A DNA stretch of 64,000 nucleotides from Blastococcus sp. TF02A-26 (GCF_003319125.1 NZ_QOHG01000022.1:1-64000), one strand, 5' to 3'; shown: positions 8,988-18,196, counted from the first letter of the stretch. Made by a program: numbers and translations. Notes: generated from the letters alone by a model not told the origin.

Positions 8988-9986
8988 GTGCTGCCCACGG
9001 ACGTCGCCACCGCGGCCGACCCGGTGGCCGCGGTGCTCCAGGCCTGCGAGCGCGGCGGGCTGCTCGCCCTCCGCACCTCCGGCACCACCGACCGGCCCCG
9101 CGTCGTCGTCCGGACCGCCGCCTCCTGGGCCGACTCCTTCCCGCACGTCTCCGCGCTGGCCGGCATCGACCGCAGCTCGCGGGTCTGGGTGCCCGGGCCC
9201 CTCGGCGCCACGATGAACCTGTTCGCCGCCGTCCACGCCCGCTCCGTCGGGGCGCCCCTGGTGGAGCAGCCCGGCGACGCCACCCACGCCCATCTCACCC
9301 CGGCCGCGCTCACCGCCGCGCTGCGCGACGGCACCGACCTGCGCGACCGCACCCTCGTCGTCGCCGGTGACCGGCTGACCCGCGACCTGGCCGCCCGTGC
9401 CCGCGCGGCCGGCGCCACGACCGCTCACTACTACGGCGCGGCGGAGCTCTCCTTCGTCGCCTGGGGCACCGACGAGCAGGACCTGCGCCCGTTCCCGGAC
9501 GTCACCGTCGACATCCGCGACGGCCGCATCTGGGCACGCTCGCCGTTCCTGTCGCAGGGCTACACCGAGGGGGAGGGGCCGTTCACCACGGCCCCGGACG
9601 GCTCCGCCACCGTCGGCGACCGCGGCCGGCTGGCCGACGGCGTCCTCACCGTCACCGGCCGCGGCTCCGACGCCGTGGTCACCGGCGGGGCCACCGTCCT
9701 CGTCGGCGAGGTGGAGGCGGCGCTGCGCCGGGCCACCGGCTCCGACGTACTGGTGGTCGGTCTCCCGCACCCCCGGCTGGGCGCGGTCGTCGCTGCCGTC
9801 CTCACCGATCCGGCGACACTGCCCCGCGCGCGGGAGGCCGCCCGCACCGCGCTCGACCCGGCGCAGCGGCCGCGCCGCTGGTTCGCGCTGCCGCAGCTCC
9901 CGCTCACCGCGGCCGGCAAGGTCGACCGCGCGGCCGTCGCCGAGCTCGCCGCCGATGGCCGGCTGGCACCGGCGGGTGCCGCGTGA
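8988..9986 (+). CDS. Compact AMP-binding acyl-CoA synthetase (ANL superfamily)
   Basis: The 332-residue adenylate-forming enzyme keeps the core motifs: TSGTTDRPRVVV (phosphate loop) already near residue 30, YGAAELSF, GDRGRLADG, GRGSDAVVTGGATV (hinge) and PLTAAGKVDR (catalytic Lys). Typical relatives have about 150 residues before TSGTT, so the N-terminal subdomain is absent, as in small MenE-like ligases. It overlaps the thiolase gene by 4 bp, so ligase and thiolase are probably translated together. TACCCT at 8975-8980, 7 nt before the GTG, suggests a leaderless transcript. The acid substrate is unknown. Confidence 0.8.
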   Translation: MLPTDVATAADPVAAVLQACERGGLLALRTSGTTDRPRVVVRTAASWADSFPHVSALAGIDRSSRVWVPGPLGATMNLFAAVHARSVGAPLVEQPGDATHAHLTPAALTAALRDGTDLRDRTLVVAGDRLTRDLAARARAAGATTAHYYGAAELSFVAWGTDEQDLRPFPDVTVDIRDGRIWARSPFLSQGYTEGEGPFTTAPDGSATVGDRGRLADGVLTVTGRGSDAVVTGGATVLVGEVEAALRRATGSDVLVVGLPHPRLGAVVAAVLTDPATLPRAREAARTALDPAQRPRRWFALPQLPLTAAGKVDRAAVAELAADGRLAPAGAA

Positions 9987-11113
9987 GCGACGCCCCGGTG
10001 ATCGTGGCTGCGCGCCGCACCCCGATCGGGACCGCGGGCCACGCGCTCGCCACCTGCACGGCGGCCGACCTCGCCGCCGCCGTGGTCGCGGACCTGGCCG
10101 GCGGCCTCGGCGACGTCCCGCTGCGCGAGGTCGTCCTCGGCAACTGCATGGGCCCCGGCGGCGACGTCGCCCGCGTCGCCGCGCTCCAGGCCGGGCTGCC
10201 GGCGACCGTCCCCGGGCTGACCGTCGACCGGCAGTGCGGCAGTGGCCTGGCGGCGATCGTGCTGGCGGTCGCCCAGCTCCGGGCGGGGGAGACCGGCGCC
10301 GTGCTGGCCGGCGGGGTCGAGTCCGCCTCCACCGCGCCCTGGCGGATGTGGCCGCCGCGGGGCGACGACGCCCCGGTCCGCTACGAGCGGGCGCCGTTCG
10401 CCCCGTCCAACCTCGGCGACCCCGACATGGGCCCGGCCGCCGAGCTGGTCGCCCGCGAGCACGGCATCGGGCGCGAGGAGCAGGACGCCTACGCCGCCCG
10501 CTCGCACGCCCGCGCGGTCGCCATCCAGCAGGCGGGCGGGTTCGACGACGAGCTGGTCCCCGTGGGCGGGCTGGACCGCGACGAGCGCCCCCGCGCCGGC
10601 CTCACCGTCGAGCGGCTCGCCCGCCTGCGCCCCGCGTTCGAGCCCGGCGGAGCGGTCACGGTCGGCAACTCCTGCGGCATCAACGACGGCGCCGCGGCCG
10701 TCACGCTCGTCGACGCCGGGACGCACCGCCGTCTCGGCGTCCCCGGGCTGCGGGTGCTCGCCACCGCCACCGCCGGCGTCGATCCCACCCGGCCGGGACT
10801 GGGCATCGTCCCGGCGGCTCGCCAGGCCCTCGACCGCGCCGGCCTCGGCCTGGACGACGTCGACGTGATCGAGTTCAACGAGGCCTTCGCCGGGCAGGTC
10901 CTCGCCTGCTGCGCGGAGCTCGAGCTCGACCCGGAGCGGGTGTGCCGCGAGGGCGGAGCGCTGGCGCTGGGCCACCCCTGGGGTGCGTCGGGCGCCGTCC
11001 TCGCCGTCCGGCTGTTCAGCCAGCTGGTCCGCGGCGGGGCGGGCCGCACCGGGCTCGCGGCGATCGCGGTCGGTGGCGGGCAGGGCGTCGCGATGGTCGT
11101 CGAGACCTGCTGA
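9983..11113 (+). CDS. Thiolase family protein (acetyl-CoA acetyltransferase)
   Basis: The 376-residue thiolase would condense or cleave acyl-CoAs. The nucleophile is in DRQCGSGLAAIVLA (Cys near residue 86). SCGINDGAAAV is the central conserved segment. EFNEAFAGQ carries the NEAF motif, and GGALALGHPWGASGA the catalytic His. The usual C-terminal CxGxG is changed to AIAVGGGQG, with Ala-Ile where the second catalytic Cys normally lies, so activity may be altered or synthetic only. It starts with GTG inside the stop of the ligase gene. Confidence 0.88.
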   Translation: MSDAPVIVAARRTPIGTAGHALATCTAADLAAAVVADLAGGLGDVPLREVVLGNCMGPGGDVARVAALQAGLPATVPGLTVDRQCGSGLAAIVLAVAQLRAGETGAVLAGGVESASTAPWRMWPPRGDDAPVRYERAPFAPSNLGDPDMGPAAELVAREHGIGREEQDAYAARSHARAVAIQQAGGFDDELVPVGGLDRDERPRAGLTVERLARLRPAFEPGGAVTVGNSCGINDGAAAVTLVDAGTHRRLGVPGLRVLATATAGVDPTRPGLGIVPAARQALDRAGLGLDDVDVIEFNEAFAGQVLACCAELELDPERVCREGGALALGHPWGASGAVLAVRLFSQLVRGGAGRTGLAAIAVGGGQGVAMVVETC

Positions 11114-11126
11114 GAGGAGACCCACG

Positions 11127-11537
11127 ATGGTCCAGGGCCCGTTCTTCCACGGCACCCGGGGCGTGTTCCGGCCCGGGGACGAGCTGGTCCCCGGTCACGG
11201 CTCCAACTACGAGGCCGGCCGGCTCTCGAACAACGTCTACTTCACCGCGCTGGTGAGCACTGCCGCCTGGGGTGCGCAGCTGGCGACCGCGCTGGCCGGC
11301 GACGAGGACCGCGGCCGCATCTACGTCGTCGAGCCGCTGGGTCCCTTCGAGGACGACCCGAACGTGACCGACGAGAAGTTCCCCGGCAACCCCACGATGT
11401 CCTACCGGACCCGGTCGCCGCTGCGGGTCGTCGGCGAGCTGGAGGAGTGGGAGCCCCATCCGCCGGAGGCGCTGCAGGCGATGCTCGACGGCCTCGCGCG
11501 GCTGCGGGAGCAGGGCCGGGCCGTCATCGAGGACTGA
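11127..11537 (+). CDS. arr: NAD(+)-rifampin ADP-ribosyltransferase
   Basis: Arr transfers ADP-ribose from NAD to the C23 hydroxyl of rifamycins and so inactivates them in the cytoplasm. The 136-residue protein matches the family along its whole length: FFHGTRG, GHGSNYEAGRLSNNVYFTAL, AAWGAQLA, GRIYVVEPLGPFEDDPNVTDEKFPGNPTMSYRT and the C-terminal AVIED. The His, Tyr and Asp residues known from mycobacterial Arr are present. ATG at 11127 follows GAGGAGA. It is 13 bp after the thiolase stop and may share that transcript. No rifamycin-associated element lies directly upstream, so it is probably not rifamycin-inducible. Confidence 0.95.
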   Translation: MVQGPFFHGTRGVFRPGDELVPGHGSNYEAGRLSNNVYFTALVSTAAWGAQLATALAGDEDRGRIYVVEPLGPFEDDPNVTDEKFPGNPTMSYRTRSPLRVVGELEEWEPHPPEALQAMLDGLARLREQGRAVIED

Positions 11538-11543
11538 ACGTCC

Positions 11544-12071
11544 TCAGACCTGCCGCGGCACCGGCCGGTCGGCGCCGGTCGGTGCTCCGAGGCGGGCGGC
11601 CTCGTCGTCCTCCACGAGGCGGACGACGGCGCCCTCGGCGATCGGCGCGCCCACGAACACCGCCGCGTTGACCCCGCCGCGGTAGGCCATCGGCTTGATC
11701 AACCGCGTGCCGGTCAGCCGCTCGAGGTGCGTGCACGGCGGGCAGCGCTTCATGCCGAACAGCAGCGCGTCGCCGACGGCGAACCAGCGGCCGACCAGCT
11801 GCGGCAGCGCGATGCCCCGGGTGACCAGGTTGCGGCGGGTGTCCCCGGGCGTGAGCGCGGTGCGGGTGCCGGCGGCGACCGCGGCGACGTCGTCGACGTC
11901 GATCAGCGTGAGCTGCTTCTCCAGATCCGGGTACTCGGCCCAGGTCCCGCCGCCCAGGGCGTACCGATCGCCTTCCAGGCCGGCCCCGGCGACCAACCGC
12001 CCGTCGGTCAGCCGGCGCATCGGCCGGGCCGCCGCCGACGTCGTCCAGATCTCCAGCAGCGTCCCGGTCAC
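11544..12071 (-). CDS. MOSC domain-containing protein
   Basis: The 175-residue protein is a free-standing MOSC (molybdenum cofactor sulfurase C-terminal) domain. The signature parts are LEGDRYALGGG, DTRRNLVTRGIALPQLVGRWF, and the conserved Cys in FGMKRCPPCTHLE. Family members handle molybdenum cofactor or sulfur transfer, but this one has no enzyme partner here. Its GTG start overlaps the stop of the biotin transporter T-component gene in a GTGA joint, so it is the last gene of that operon. Confidence 0.86.
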   Translation of the reverse strand: MTGTLLEIWTTSAAARPMRRLTDGRLVAGAGLEGDRYALGGGTWAEYPDLEKQLTLIDVDDVAAVAAGTRTALTPGDTRRNLVTRGIALPQLVGRWFAVGDALLFGMKRCPPCTHLERLTGTRLIKPMAYRGGVNAAVFVGAPIAEGAVVRLVEDDEAARLGAPTGADRPVPRQV

Positions 12072-12712
12072 GACGTCGATGCTCCGGCACGGCCACGGCG
12101 GACCGGCACGGGGGCGTCGGCGCCGCGGGCGTCGAGGGCCTCGCCGAGGGTGTCGGCCAGCCGGAGCACCTGCACCAGCAGCGGCACCAGCGACCGGAAC
12201 CGGAAGCGCTCCGCGCCGCGGGCGGCCTGGGCGTCCCGGATCCGCTGGGCCCGCTCGGCGACCAGGGGGACGAAGCGCAGGGTCATGGCGATCACCAGGC
12301 CGATCCGCGCCGGCCGGACGCCGAACACCGTCAGCGGCCGGGCCAGCCACTCGACGACGGCGACCAGCTCGGTGACCCGCGTCGTCGCCGTCACGACAGC
12401 GGCGGCCGCCACCAGCGCGAGCAGCCGCAGGACGACGACGGTGCCGGTGTGCCAGTCGGTGACCACCAGGTGGAAGGCGAACAGCAGCACCAGCCACGGC
12501 CACACCGGGCGGACCTGTGCGAGCACGGACCGCCACGGCAGCCGGGCGGCTCCCAGCCCGAGGAGCAGGACCGCGGCGAGCGTCCCGCCGACCACCGCGA
12601 GGCCGTCGACCAGGAACAGGGCGACCGCCAGCGCGGCCAGCAGCCCGAGCTTCAGCCCCGCCGGCGTCCGGTGCACCGGACTGGCGACCGGTACGTACAG
12701 GGAGAGGGTCAT
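12068..12712 (-). CDS. bioN: Energy-coupling factor transmembrane protein (T component, BioN/EcfT)
   Basis: The 214-residue CbiQ/EcfT-type membrane protein links the ATPase to the substrate-binding BioY. It has five or six hydrophobic helices and the coupling motifs of the family near the C-terminus: [10 protein letters not shown] and [10 protein letters not shown], the two Ala-Arg-Gly signatures that dock on the ATPase. It overlaps the ATPase gene upstream and the MOSC gene downstream by 4 bp each. The biotin assignment rests on the linked bioY. Confidence 0.9.
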   Translation of the reverse strand: MTLSLYVPVASPVHRTPAGLKLGLLAALAVALFLVDGLAVVGGTLAAVLLLGLGAARLPWRSVLAQVRPVWPWLVLLFAFHLVVTDWHTGTVVVLRLLALVAAAAVVTATTRVTELVAVVEWLARPLTVFGVRPARIGLVIAMTLRFVPLVAERAQRIRDAQAARGAERFRFRSLVPLLVQVLRLADTLGEALDARGADAPVPVRRGRAGASTS

Positions 12713-13440
12713 GACATCCGGTCCACGTACCAGCGGACCGTCTCGGCCGGCGCGCCGTCGGCGGCCACCCGCCCGTCCTCGAAGACCAGCACCCGGTCGA
12801 ACCCGGCCAGCAGGTCGAGGTGGTGGGTGACGACGACGACGTCCTGCTCGAGCTCGTCGATCACCCGGGCGATGCGGCGGGTGTTGGTCAGGTCCAGCAG
12901 GGTGGTCGGCTCGTCGAAGACCACTCGCCGCGGCTCCATGACGAGCACGCCGGCGATGGCCAGCAGCTGCTTCTGCCCGCCGCTGAGCAGGTGCGCCGGA
13001 TGGTCGCGGTGCCCGGCCAGTCCGTAGCGGGTCAGCACCTCGTCGACCCGGCGCGCCCGCTCCTCCGGCGCGATGCCGAGGTTGGTGAGGCCGAACTCGG
13101 CGTCCTCGGCGACGGTGGGGTGGACGATCTGCGCGTCGGGGTCCTGGAACACGAAGCCGACCCGTCGGCGCACCTCCCGCAGCTGCGTGCGGGTGTCCAG
13201 GCCGTCGACCCGGACCGTGCCGGCGGTGGGGACGACGAGGCCGTTGAGCAATCGGGCGAACGTGCTCTTGCCCGAGCCGTTGGCGCCCACCACCCCCACC
13301 CGGTGCTCGGCGAGGGACAGGGTGAGGTCGCGGAGGACGGCGCGCTCGCCGTAGTCGTGGGCGACGTCGCGCAGCTCGATGGCCGTCCTGGGGAGGTCGG
13401 CGGCCGCGGCGACGTCCGCCGACCGCCGTCCCCAGCGCAC
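12709..13440 (-). CDS. bioM: Energy-coupling factor ABC transporter ATPase (BioM)
   Basis: The 243-residue ATP-binding subunit powers the BioMNY transporter. It shows Walker [11 protein letters not shown]-loop [10 protein letters not shown], signature [13 protein letters not shown], Walker [10 protein letters not shown] and the switch VVVTHH. The operon has a single ATPase, so it probably works as a homodimer. GTG at 13440 lies 2 bp after the bioY stop, and the 3' end overlaps the T-component start, so translation is coupled. Confidence 0.93.
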   Translation of the reverse strand: MRWGRRSADVAAAADLPRTAIELRDVAHDYGERAVLRDLTLSLAEHRVGVVGANGSGKSTFARLLNGLVVPTAGTVRVDGLDTRTQLREVRRRVGFVFQDPDAQIVHPTVAEDAEFGLTNLGIAPEERARRVDEVLTRYGLAGHRDHPAHLLSGGQKQLLAIAGVLVMEPRRVVFDEPTTLLDLTNTRRIARVIDELEQDVVVVTHHLDLLAGFDRVLVFEDGRVAADGAPAETVRWYVDRMS

Positions 13441-13442
13441 GG

Positions 13443-14009
13443 TCAGCCCGCCGCCGGCCGCCGGCGGGGCAGCTCGATCACCGGGTAGGCCTTGTGCACG
13501 CCGACCGCGACGACCGAGGCGATCCCGGCCTTGACGACGTCGCCGGGGATGAACGACAGCGCCCCGGTGGCCGCGGCGGACAGGGACACGTCGCCGTAGA
13601 CCGACGTGAAGGGGATGCCGAGCGCGTAGATGACGCCGACGCCGCCGACGAGGTTGGCGACCATGGCCCACGCGAGGTTGAACCGGCGCCAGGTCAGCTG
13701 GGTCAGCACCCCGATGACGAAGGCGGCGAGGGTCCAGCCGTAGAGGTAGCCCGCCGAGGGGCCCGCGAAGACCGCCAGGCCACCCCGGCCGCCGGACAGC
13801 AGCGGGACGCCCGTGGCGACCACCGCGAGGAAGGTGAGCACCGCCAGCGCGCCGCGCCGGGCGCCGAGCACGGAGCCGGCGAGCATGACGCCCAGCGTCT
13901 GCGCCGTAATCGGCACCGGGATCCCCGGGACCGGCACCGGGGGGATCAGGCCCAGGGCCGCGATGATCGCGGCGAACAGGGCGATGTAGGCCAGGTCCCG
14001 GCTCTTCAC
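13443..14009 (-). CDS. bioY: Biotin transporter BioY (ECF S component)
   Basis: The 188-residue, six-helix membrane protein binds biotin. It opens with [20 protein letters not shown] and contains the family motifs [28 protein letters not shown] and [11 protein letters not shown]. It is the first gene of bioY-bioM-bioN-MOSC. GTG at 14009 sits 7 nt after GAGGAG. The 219-bp upstream gap to the divergent gene at 14229 must hold the promoter, but I see no biotin-repressor palindrome with confidence. Confidence 0.95.
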   Translation of the reverse strand: MKSRDLAYIALFAAIIAALGLIPPVPVPGIPVPITAQTLGVMLAGSVLGARRGALAVLTFLAVVATGVPLLSGGRGGLAVFAGPSAGYLYGWTLAAFVIGVLTQLTWRRFNLAWAMVANLVGGVGVIYALGIPFTSVYGDVSLSAAATGALSFIPGDVVKAGIASVVAVGVHKAYPVIELPRRRPAAG

Positions 14010-14228
14010 GTACGGCTCCTCGTGGCGGTTCTGCGGTGCGGCCGACGACGACCGGACCCCCGCGGGAAGGTACCCGAGGGGCTCGGGAGGCCCCGCCGGG
14101 ACGTCGCCCCGCCCGGTCGCGCACGGTGACGGGCGGCTCACCAGCGGAGACCCGATCTCGGTTTGCCGGGTCCTCCGGAGCTCGTGTTGTCTGGGGGTCC
14201 AGGCCTCTCGGCGAAGGCGGACACAGGC

Positions 14229-14822
14229 ATGGCAACCGGGTGGTGGGCGTCGCTGTGGGGGCGGGGGCGCGCCACGGTGGACGACGGCTCGTCGGAGCGG
14301 CACCTGCCGGAACAGGCACCCGCCGTCCCCGTCCCGATCCCGCGCGCCCCTGCGCCGCCCGTCGACGACGAGGTCCGGACGGCCGGGTCACCCCCCGACC
14401 CGGAGCGCAGCCCTCCGCTGCGTCCCCTCCCGGAAACGAACGGAGCACCACCCGTGGCACAGCTCGACAACGTCATCGCCGACCTGCTCTCGATCGAGGG
14501 CGCCAGCGGCGCCGCGATCGTCGACATCGACAGCGGCATGGCCCTCGCGGCCGGCGGCACCCCCGGCTTCGACCTGAACGTGGCGGCCGCCGGCAACTCG
14601 AACGTCGTGCGCGCCAAGCTGCGCACCATCAACGACCTCGAGCTCAAGGACGAGGTCGAGGACATCCTGATCACGCTGCAGGGGCAGTACCACCTGATCA
14701 ACGTGCTCAAGGGCCAGGGCAACGCCGGCCTGTTCATCTACCTCGTGCTGAACCGTGTCACCGCGAACCTGGCGCTGGCCCGGCACAAGTTGCGGTCGAT
14801 CGCCGGCGCCGTCAGCGTCTGA
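14229..14822 (+). CDS. Roadblock/LC7-like domain protein with a Pro-rich N-terminus
   Basis: The C-terminal 120 residues (from [20 protein letters not shown]) look like a Roadblock/LC7 domain, a fold that partners small GTPases. Clues are [13 protein letters not shown], the strand-rich centre and [27 protein letters not shown] at the end. The first 75 residues form a low-complexity, proline-rich extension. A GTG at 14454 with GGAG 8 nt upstream would give the domain alone and may be the true start. I kept the longer frame because its third positions are about 85% GC. No GTPase gene is adjacent. A hairpin terminator follows. Confidence 0.65.
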   Translation: MATGWWASLWGRGRATVDDGSSERHLPEQAPAVPVPIPRAPAPPVDDEVRTAGSPPDPERSPPLRPLPETNGAPPVAQLDNVIADLLSIEGASGAAIVDIDSGMALAAGGTPGFDLNVAAAGNSNVVRAKLRTINDLELKDEVEDILITLQGQYHLINVLKGQGNAGLFIYLVLNRVTANLALARHKLRSIAGAVSV

Positions 14823-14829
14823 CGCTCCC

Positions 14830-14864
14830 GCGGCGTCGCCCGGCCGGGGGGCGGGCGACGCCGC
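14830..14864. terminator. Hairpin terminator between convergent genes
   Basis: A perfect 13-bp stem (GCGGCGTCGCCCG, 14830-14842, pairing with 14852-14864) closes a 9-nt loop. It starts 8 bp after the stop of the roadblock gene and faces the convergent ABC gene ending at 14919, so it may act in both directions. Confidence 0.65.
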
Positions 14865-14918
14865 ACCGCGTCGACCGGGACGGGGGGCCCGGTCAGGCCG
14901 CGGCTGCCGCCATGCGAC

Positions 14919-16439
14919 TCACGCGGCTGCCGCCGCCAGGATGGAGGCGCGGACGGCGTCCGGGGCGAGGTCGCGGGTCTCGATCCAGCGGGTCACCCGG
15001 CCGCCGGACACGATGCCCACCCGGTCGCAGCACTCGGCGAGCTCGTCGGGGTCCACGGACACCACGACCACCGAGGTGCCGTGCGCGGTGGCCTCGGCCA
15101 GCAGCTGGCGCACCTGCTGCCGGGCGCGCACGTCGAGGCCCCGGGTCGGCTCGTGCACGACGACGACGTCCTCCGCCGACGCCATCCAGCGCGCCAGCGC
15201 GAGCTTGTGCTGGTCGCCGCCGGACAGCGCGCCGAACACCGTGCGGATGCTGAGCGTCTTCACGTCCAGGCTGTGCACCGTCCGGATCACCCCGCGCAGC
15301 TGGGCGATCTCGGTGCGCAGGTCGGTGAGCGCGCCCCACGGCTCGTCGGTGAGCGTCCGGGCGATGGTCTCGCCCGGGTCGACCCCGTAGGCGTCCTCGT
15401 CGGGGCTGTAGGCCGGCAGCCGGAGGACGGGTGCGGGCTCGGGGGAGCCCGCCGGCTGCGGCTCGCCGTGGAGCACCACCTCGTCGGTGATCGCCGGCAG
15501 CTCGCCGGACAGGGCGCCGGCGAGCTCGCGGACGCCGGAGGAGCGGTGGCCGGTGAGCCCGATGATCTCTCCGCGGCGCAGGTCGAGGTCCACGCCGTCC
15601 ACGTGCCCGGGGACCCGCAGGTTGCTGATCTGGAGCACCACCTCGCCGTCGACCGGGGCGGGGCGCACGGGGGCCTCGGCGCGCGGGGCCGGCTCGGGCC
15701 GCGGCTCGACCCGCGGGGCGGGCACCGGGCTCGAGCCCTCCACCGTCGCGGCGGCCAGGCGCACCGGGTCCAGCGACGAGCTCGGCGCGTCCAGCGCGAT
15801 CCGGCCCTCGCGCAGGACGAGCACCCGGTCGACCAGCTCGAGCATCTCGGGCAGCCGGTGGCTGATGTAGAGGACGCCGCGGCCCTGCCGGCGGAGGCGG
15901 TCGGCGACGGCGTGCAGCCCGGTCACCTCCGCGGGCAGCAGGGCGGCCGACACCTCGTCGAGCACCACCAGCCGGGTGTCCTCGGCGAGCATGCGGGCCA
16001 CCTCGACCAGCCCGTGCACGAAGTGCGGCAGGTCCCCGACGAGGGCGTCGGGGCTGAGGTCGAGCGAGACCTCGCCGAGCAGGACCTGGGCCTGCCGGCG
16101 CAGCTCCGCCTGCGGGCGCCCGGCCCGGGAGGTGCCCCGGAAGACGGCCTGCGCGACGGTCAGCTCCGGGTCGATGCGGATGAGCTGCTCGACCGCCCCC
16201 ACGCCCAGGTGCCGGGCGTCCTCGGCCGAGAGCGGGGCGTAGGCGTGCCCCTGGAGCGTCATCCGCCCGGAGTCGGGGGCGGTGATGCCGGCGACGATGT
16301 CCCCGAGGGTCGACTTCCCCGCGCCGTTGGTGCCGACCAGGCCGACGATCTCGCCCTCGGCGACGGTGAAGGAGACGTCCCGCAGCACGCGGCGTGCCCC
16401 GAAGGACCTGGTGAGCCCCTCGACCTGCAGCAGCGCCAT
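14919..16439 (-). CDS. Sugar-type ABC transporter ATP-binding protein, two fused domains
   Basis: At 506 residues it has the RbsA/MglA layout, with two nucleotide-binding domains in one chain. Domain 1 has a good Walker A (GTNGAGKST) and Walker B (LVVLDEVSAAL), but its signature is degenerate (PHFVHGLVEVARM). Domain 2 lost the Walker A lysine (GHRSSGVRE) but kept LSGGDQHKLALARW and VVVVHEPTRGLD. The one sound site would thus be formed by domain 1 Walker A and domain 2 signature. A low-complexity Pro/Glu/Arg linker joins them. No permease or binding protein lies nearby, so the transported sugar and the partners are unknown. Confidence 0.85.
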   Translation of the reverse strand: MALLQVEGLTRSFGARRVLRDVSFTVAEGEIVGLVGTNGAGKSTLGDIVAGITAPDSGRMTLQGHAYAPLSAEDARHLGVGAVEQLIRIDPELTVAQAVFRGTSRAGRPQAELRRQAQVLLGEVSLDLSPDALVGDLPHFVHGLVEVARMLAEDTRLVVLDEVSAALLPAEVTGLHAVADRLRRQGRGVLYISHRLPEMLELVDRVLVLREGRIALDAPSSSLDPVRLAAATVEGSSPVPAPRVEPRPEPAPRAEAPVRPAPVDGEVVLQISNLRVPGHVDGVDLDLRRGEIIGLTGHRSSGVRELAGALSGELPAITDEVVLHGEPQPAGSPEPAPVLRLPAYSPDEDAYGVDPGETIARTLTDEPWGALTDLRTEIAQLRGVIRTVHSLDVKTLSIRTVFGALSGGDQHKLALARWMASAEDVVVVHEPTRGLDVRARQQVRQLLAEATAHGTSVVVVSVDPDELAECCDRVGIVSGGRVTRWIETRDLAPDAVRASILAAAAA

Positions 16440-16571
16440 GGACCGGCGGCCTCCCCCGGGACAGGTCCCGGCGGAGCCGGTCGACCGATGGTGGAGCGTC
16501 CCCCGAGACGCCTCGTTACCCCGCCGATTCTATCCGCGCGGGCCGCTGCCGCCCCTCGGACGGCGAGTCGC

Positions 16572-18134
16572 TCAGCCCGCCGTCAGCCACACGGCGGTGT
16601 CGGCCGGCAGGCTGCCGCCGGTGACGTCGGAGCTGGCCAGCACCAGCTCGCCCTCCGGCAGCGGGACAGGGGCCCCCGACAGGTTCACCAGGCACACCAG
16701 CCCGCCGGGACGGCGGAACGCCAGCACGCCCTCCGGTGCGGGGAGCCACTCGATCCCCTCGCCCCGCAGCGCCGGGGAGCCGGCCCGGAGCGCGAGCGCC
16801 GTTCGGTACAGCGACAGCATCGAACCCGGGTCGGCCGCCTGCGCCTCGGCGGTCAGCGGCCCCCAGCCCTCGGGCATCGGCAGCCACGTGTCCGGACGGG
16901 ACGAGAAGCCGTAGGAGGGCTCGGTGCCCGACCACGGCACGGGGATCCGGCAGGCGTCGCGGCCGCGCTCGGTGCGCCCCGACCGCTCCCAGATCGGGTC
17001 CTGCAGCGCCTCGTCGGGCAGGTCGACGTCGGGCATGCCGAGCTCGTCACCGTTGTAGAGGTAGGCCACCCCGGGCAGGGCGAGCTGCAGCAGTGCCGCG
17101 GCCCGCGCCCGACGGGTGCCGTCGGCGTTACCGTCGCTGTAACGGGTGACGTGCCGCGGGCGGTCGTGGTTGGACAGCACCCAGCAGGCCGGCGCGGGGG
17201 TGCCCTCGACGGTGGCCAGCGAGTGCTCGATCGCCGTCCGCAGCGCCGCGGCGTCCCAGTCCGCCGTCAGCAGCTTGAAGTTGAAGGCCAGCTGCAGCTC
17301 GTCCGGGCGCAGGTACTGCGCGAGCCGGTCGTCGTCGGAGACCCAGACCTCGCCGACCGCCATCCGGTCGGGATAGCCGTCGAGCACCCGGCGGATCCGT
17401 CGGTGCACCTCGTGCACGGAGTCGTGGTCGAAGCGGTGGTCGCCGGGGCCGTGGTCGGCGAGCAGGCCGGTGTCCTCCATCGGCACCATGTCCGGCAGGC
17501 CCTCGGGCTTGGCCATGCCGTGGGCGACGTCGATGCGGAAGCCGTCGACGCCGCGGTCGAGCCAGAAGCGCATCGTCTCCTCGAGGTCGGCGAGGACCTC
17601 GGGGTGGGTGAAGTCCAGGTCGGGCTGCTCCGGGGCGAACAGGTGCAGGTACCACTGGCCGTCGGGGACCCGCGACCACGCCGGGCCGCCGAAGACCGAG
17701 GGCCAGTTGTTCGGCGGCTCGGCGCCGTCGGGACCGCGGCCGTCGCGGAAGAGGTAGCGCGCCCGCTCGGGGGACCCGGGACCGGCCGCCAGCGCCGCCT
17801 CGAACCACTCGTGGGCGTGCGAGCTGTGGTTGGGCACCAGGTCGACGGTCACCCGCAGGCCGGCGGCGTGCGCCTCGGCCAGCAGCGCGTCGAACTCGGC
17901 GAGGTCGCCGAAGACCGGCTCGACGTCCCGGGGGTCGGCGACGTCGTAGCCGTGGTCGTGCATCGGCGAGGGGTAGAACGGCGTGATCCACAGCGCGTCG
18001 ACGCCGAGGTCGACCAGGTGCGGCAGGCGGGCTCGGATGCCGGCGAGGTCGCCGACGCCGTCGCCGTTCCCGTCGGCGAAGCTGCGGATGTAGACCTGGT
18101 AGAAGACGGCTTCGCGCCACCAGCTGGAGTTCAT
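16572..18134 (-). CDS. Alpha-glucosidase, glycoside hydrolase family 13
   Basis: The 520-residue cytoplasmic enzyme has the oligo-1,6-glucosidase/alpha-glucosidase shape and should release glucose from alpha-linked oligosaccharides. It begins WWREAVFYQVYIRSFAD. The four GH13 regions are present: DLVPNHSS (I), GFRIDVAHG with the nucleophile Asp (II), VGEVWV with the acid Glu (III) and LSNHDRPR (IV). A short C-terminal beta domain ends the chain. There is no signal peptide. ATG at 18134 gives the exact family N-terminus. The hemoglobin gene upstream on the same strand is 62 bp away. Confidence 0.93.
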   Translation of the reverse strand: MNSSWWREAVFYQVYIRSFADGNGDGVGDLAGIRARLPHLVDLGVDALWITPFYPSPMHDHGYDVADPRDVEPVFGDLAEFDALLAEAHAAGLRVTVDLVPNHSSHAHEWFEAALAAGPGSPERARYLFRDGRGPDGAEPPNNWPSVFGGPAWSRVPDGQWYLHLFAPEQPDLDFTHPEVLADLEETMRFWLDRGVDGFRIDVAHGMAKPEGLPDMVPMEDTGLLADHGPGDHRFDHDSVHEVHRRIRRVLDGYPDRMAVGEVWVSDDDRLAQYLRPDELQLAFNFKLLTADWDAAALRTAIEHSLATVEGTPAPACWVLSNHDRPRHVTRYSDGNADGTRRARAAALLQLALPGVAYLYNGDELGMPDVDLPDEALQDPIWERSGRTERGRDACRIPVPWSGTEPSYGFSSRPDTWLPMPEGWGPLTAEAQAADPGSMLSLYRTALALRAGSPALRGEGIEWLPAPEGVLAFRRPGGLVCLVNLSGAPVPLPEGELVLASSDVTGGSLPADTAVWLTAG

Positions 18135-18196
18135 GGAACGGCCTTCCTGCAGGGGCCCGCCGCGAGCCTGCGAGTGGTGGGGGGCAGGGAGGTCCT

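Noticed and set aside
14010-14228. Biotin-repressor operator in front of bioY
   Set aside because: I looked for a palindrome of the BioQ/BirA kind but saw only GC-rich imperfect repeats, not enough to annotate.
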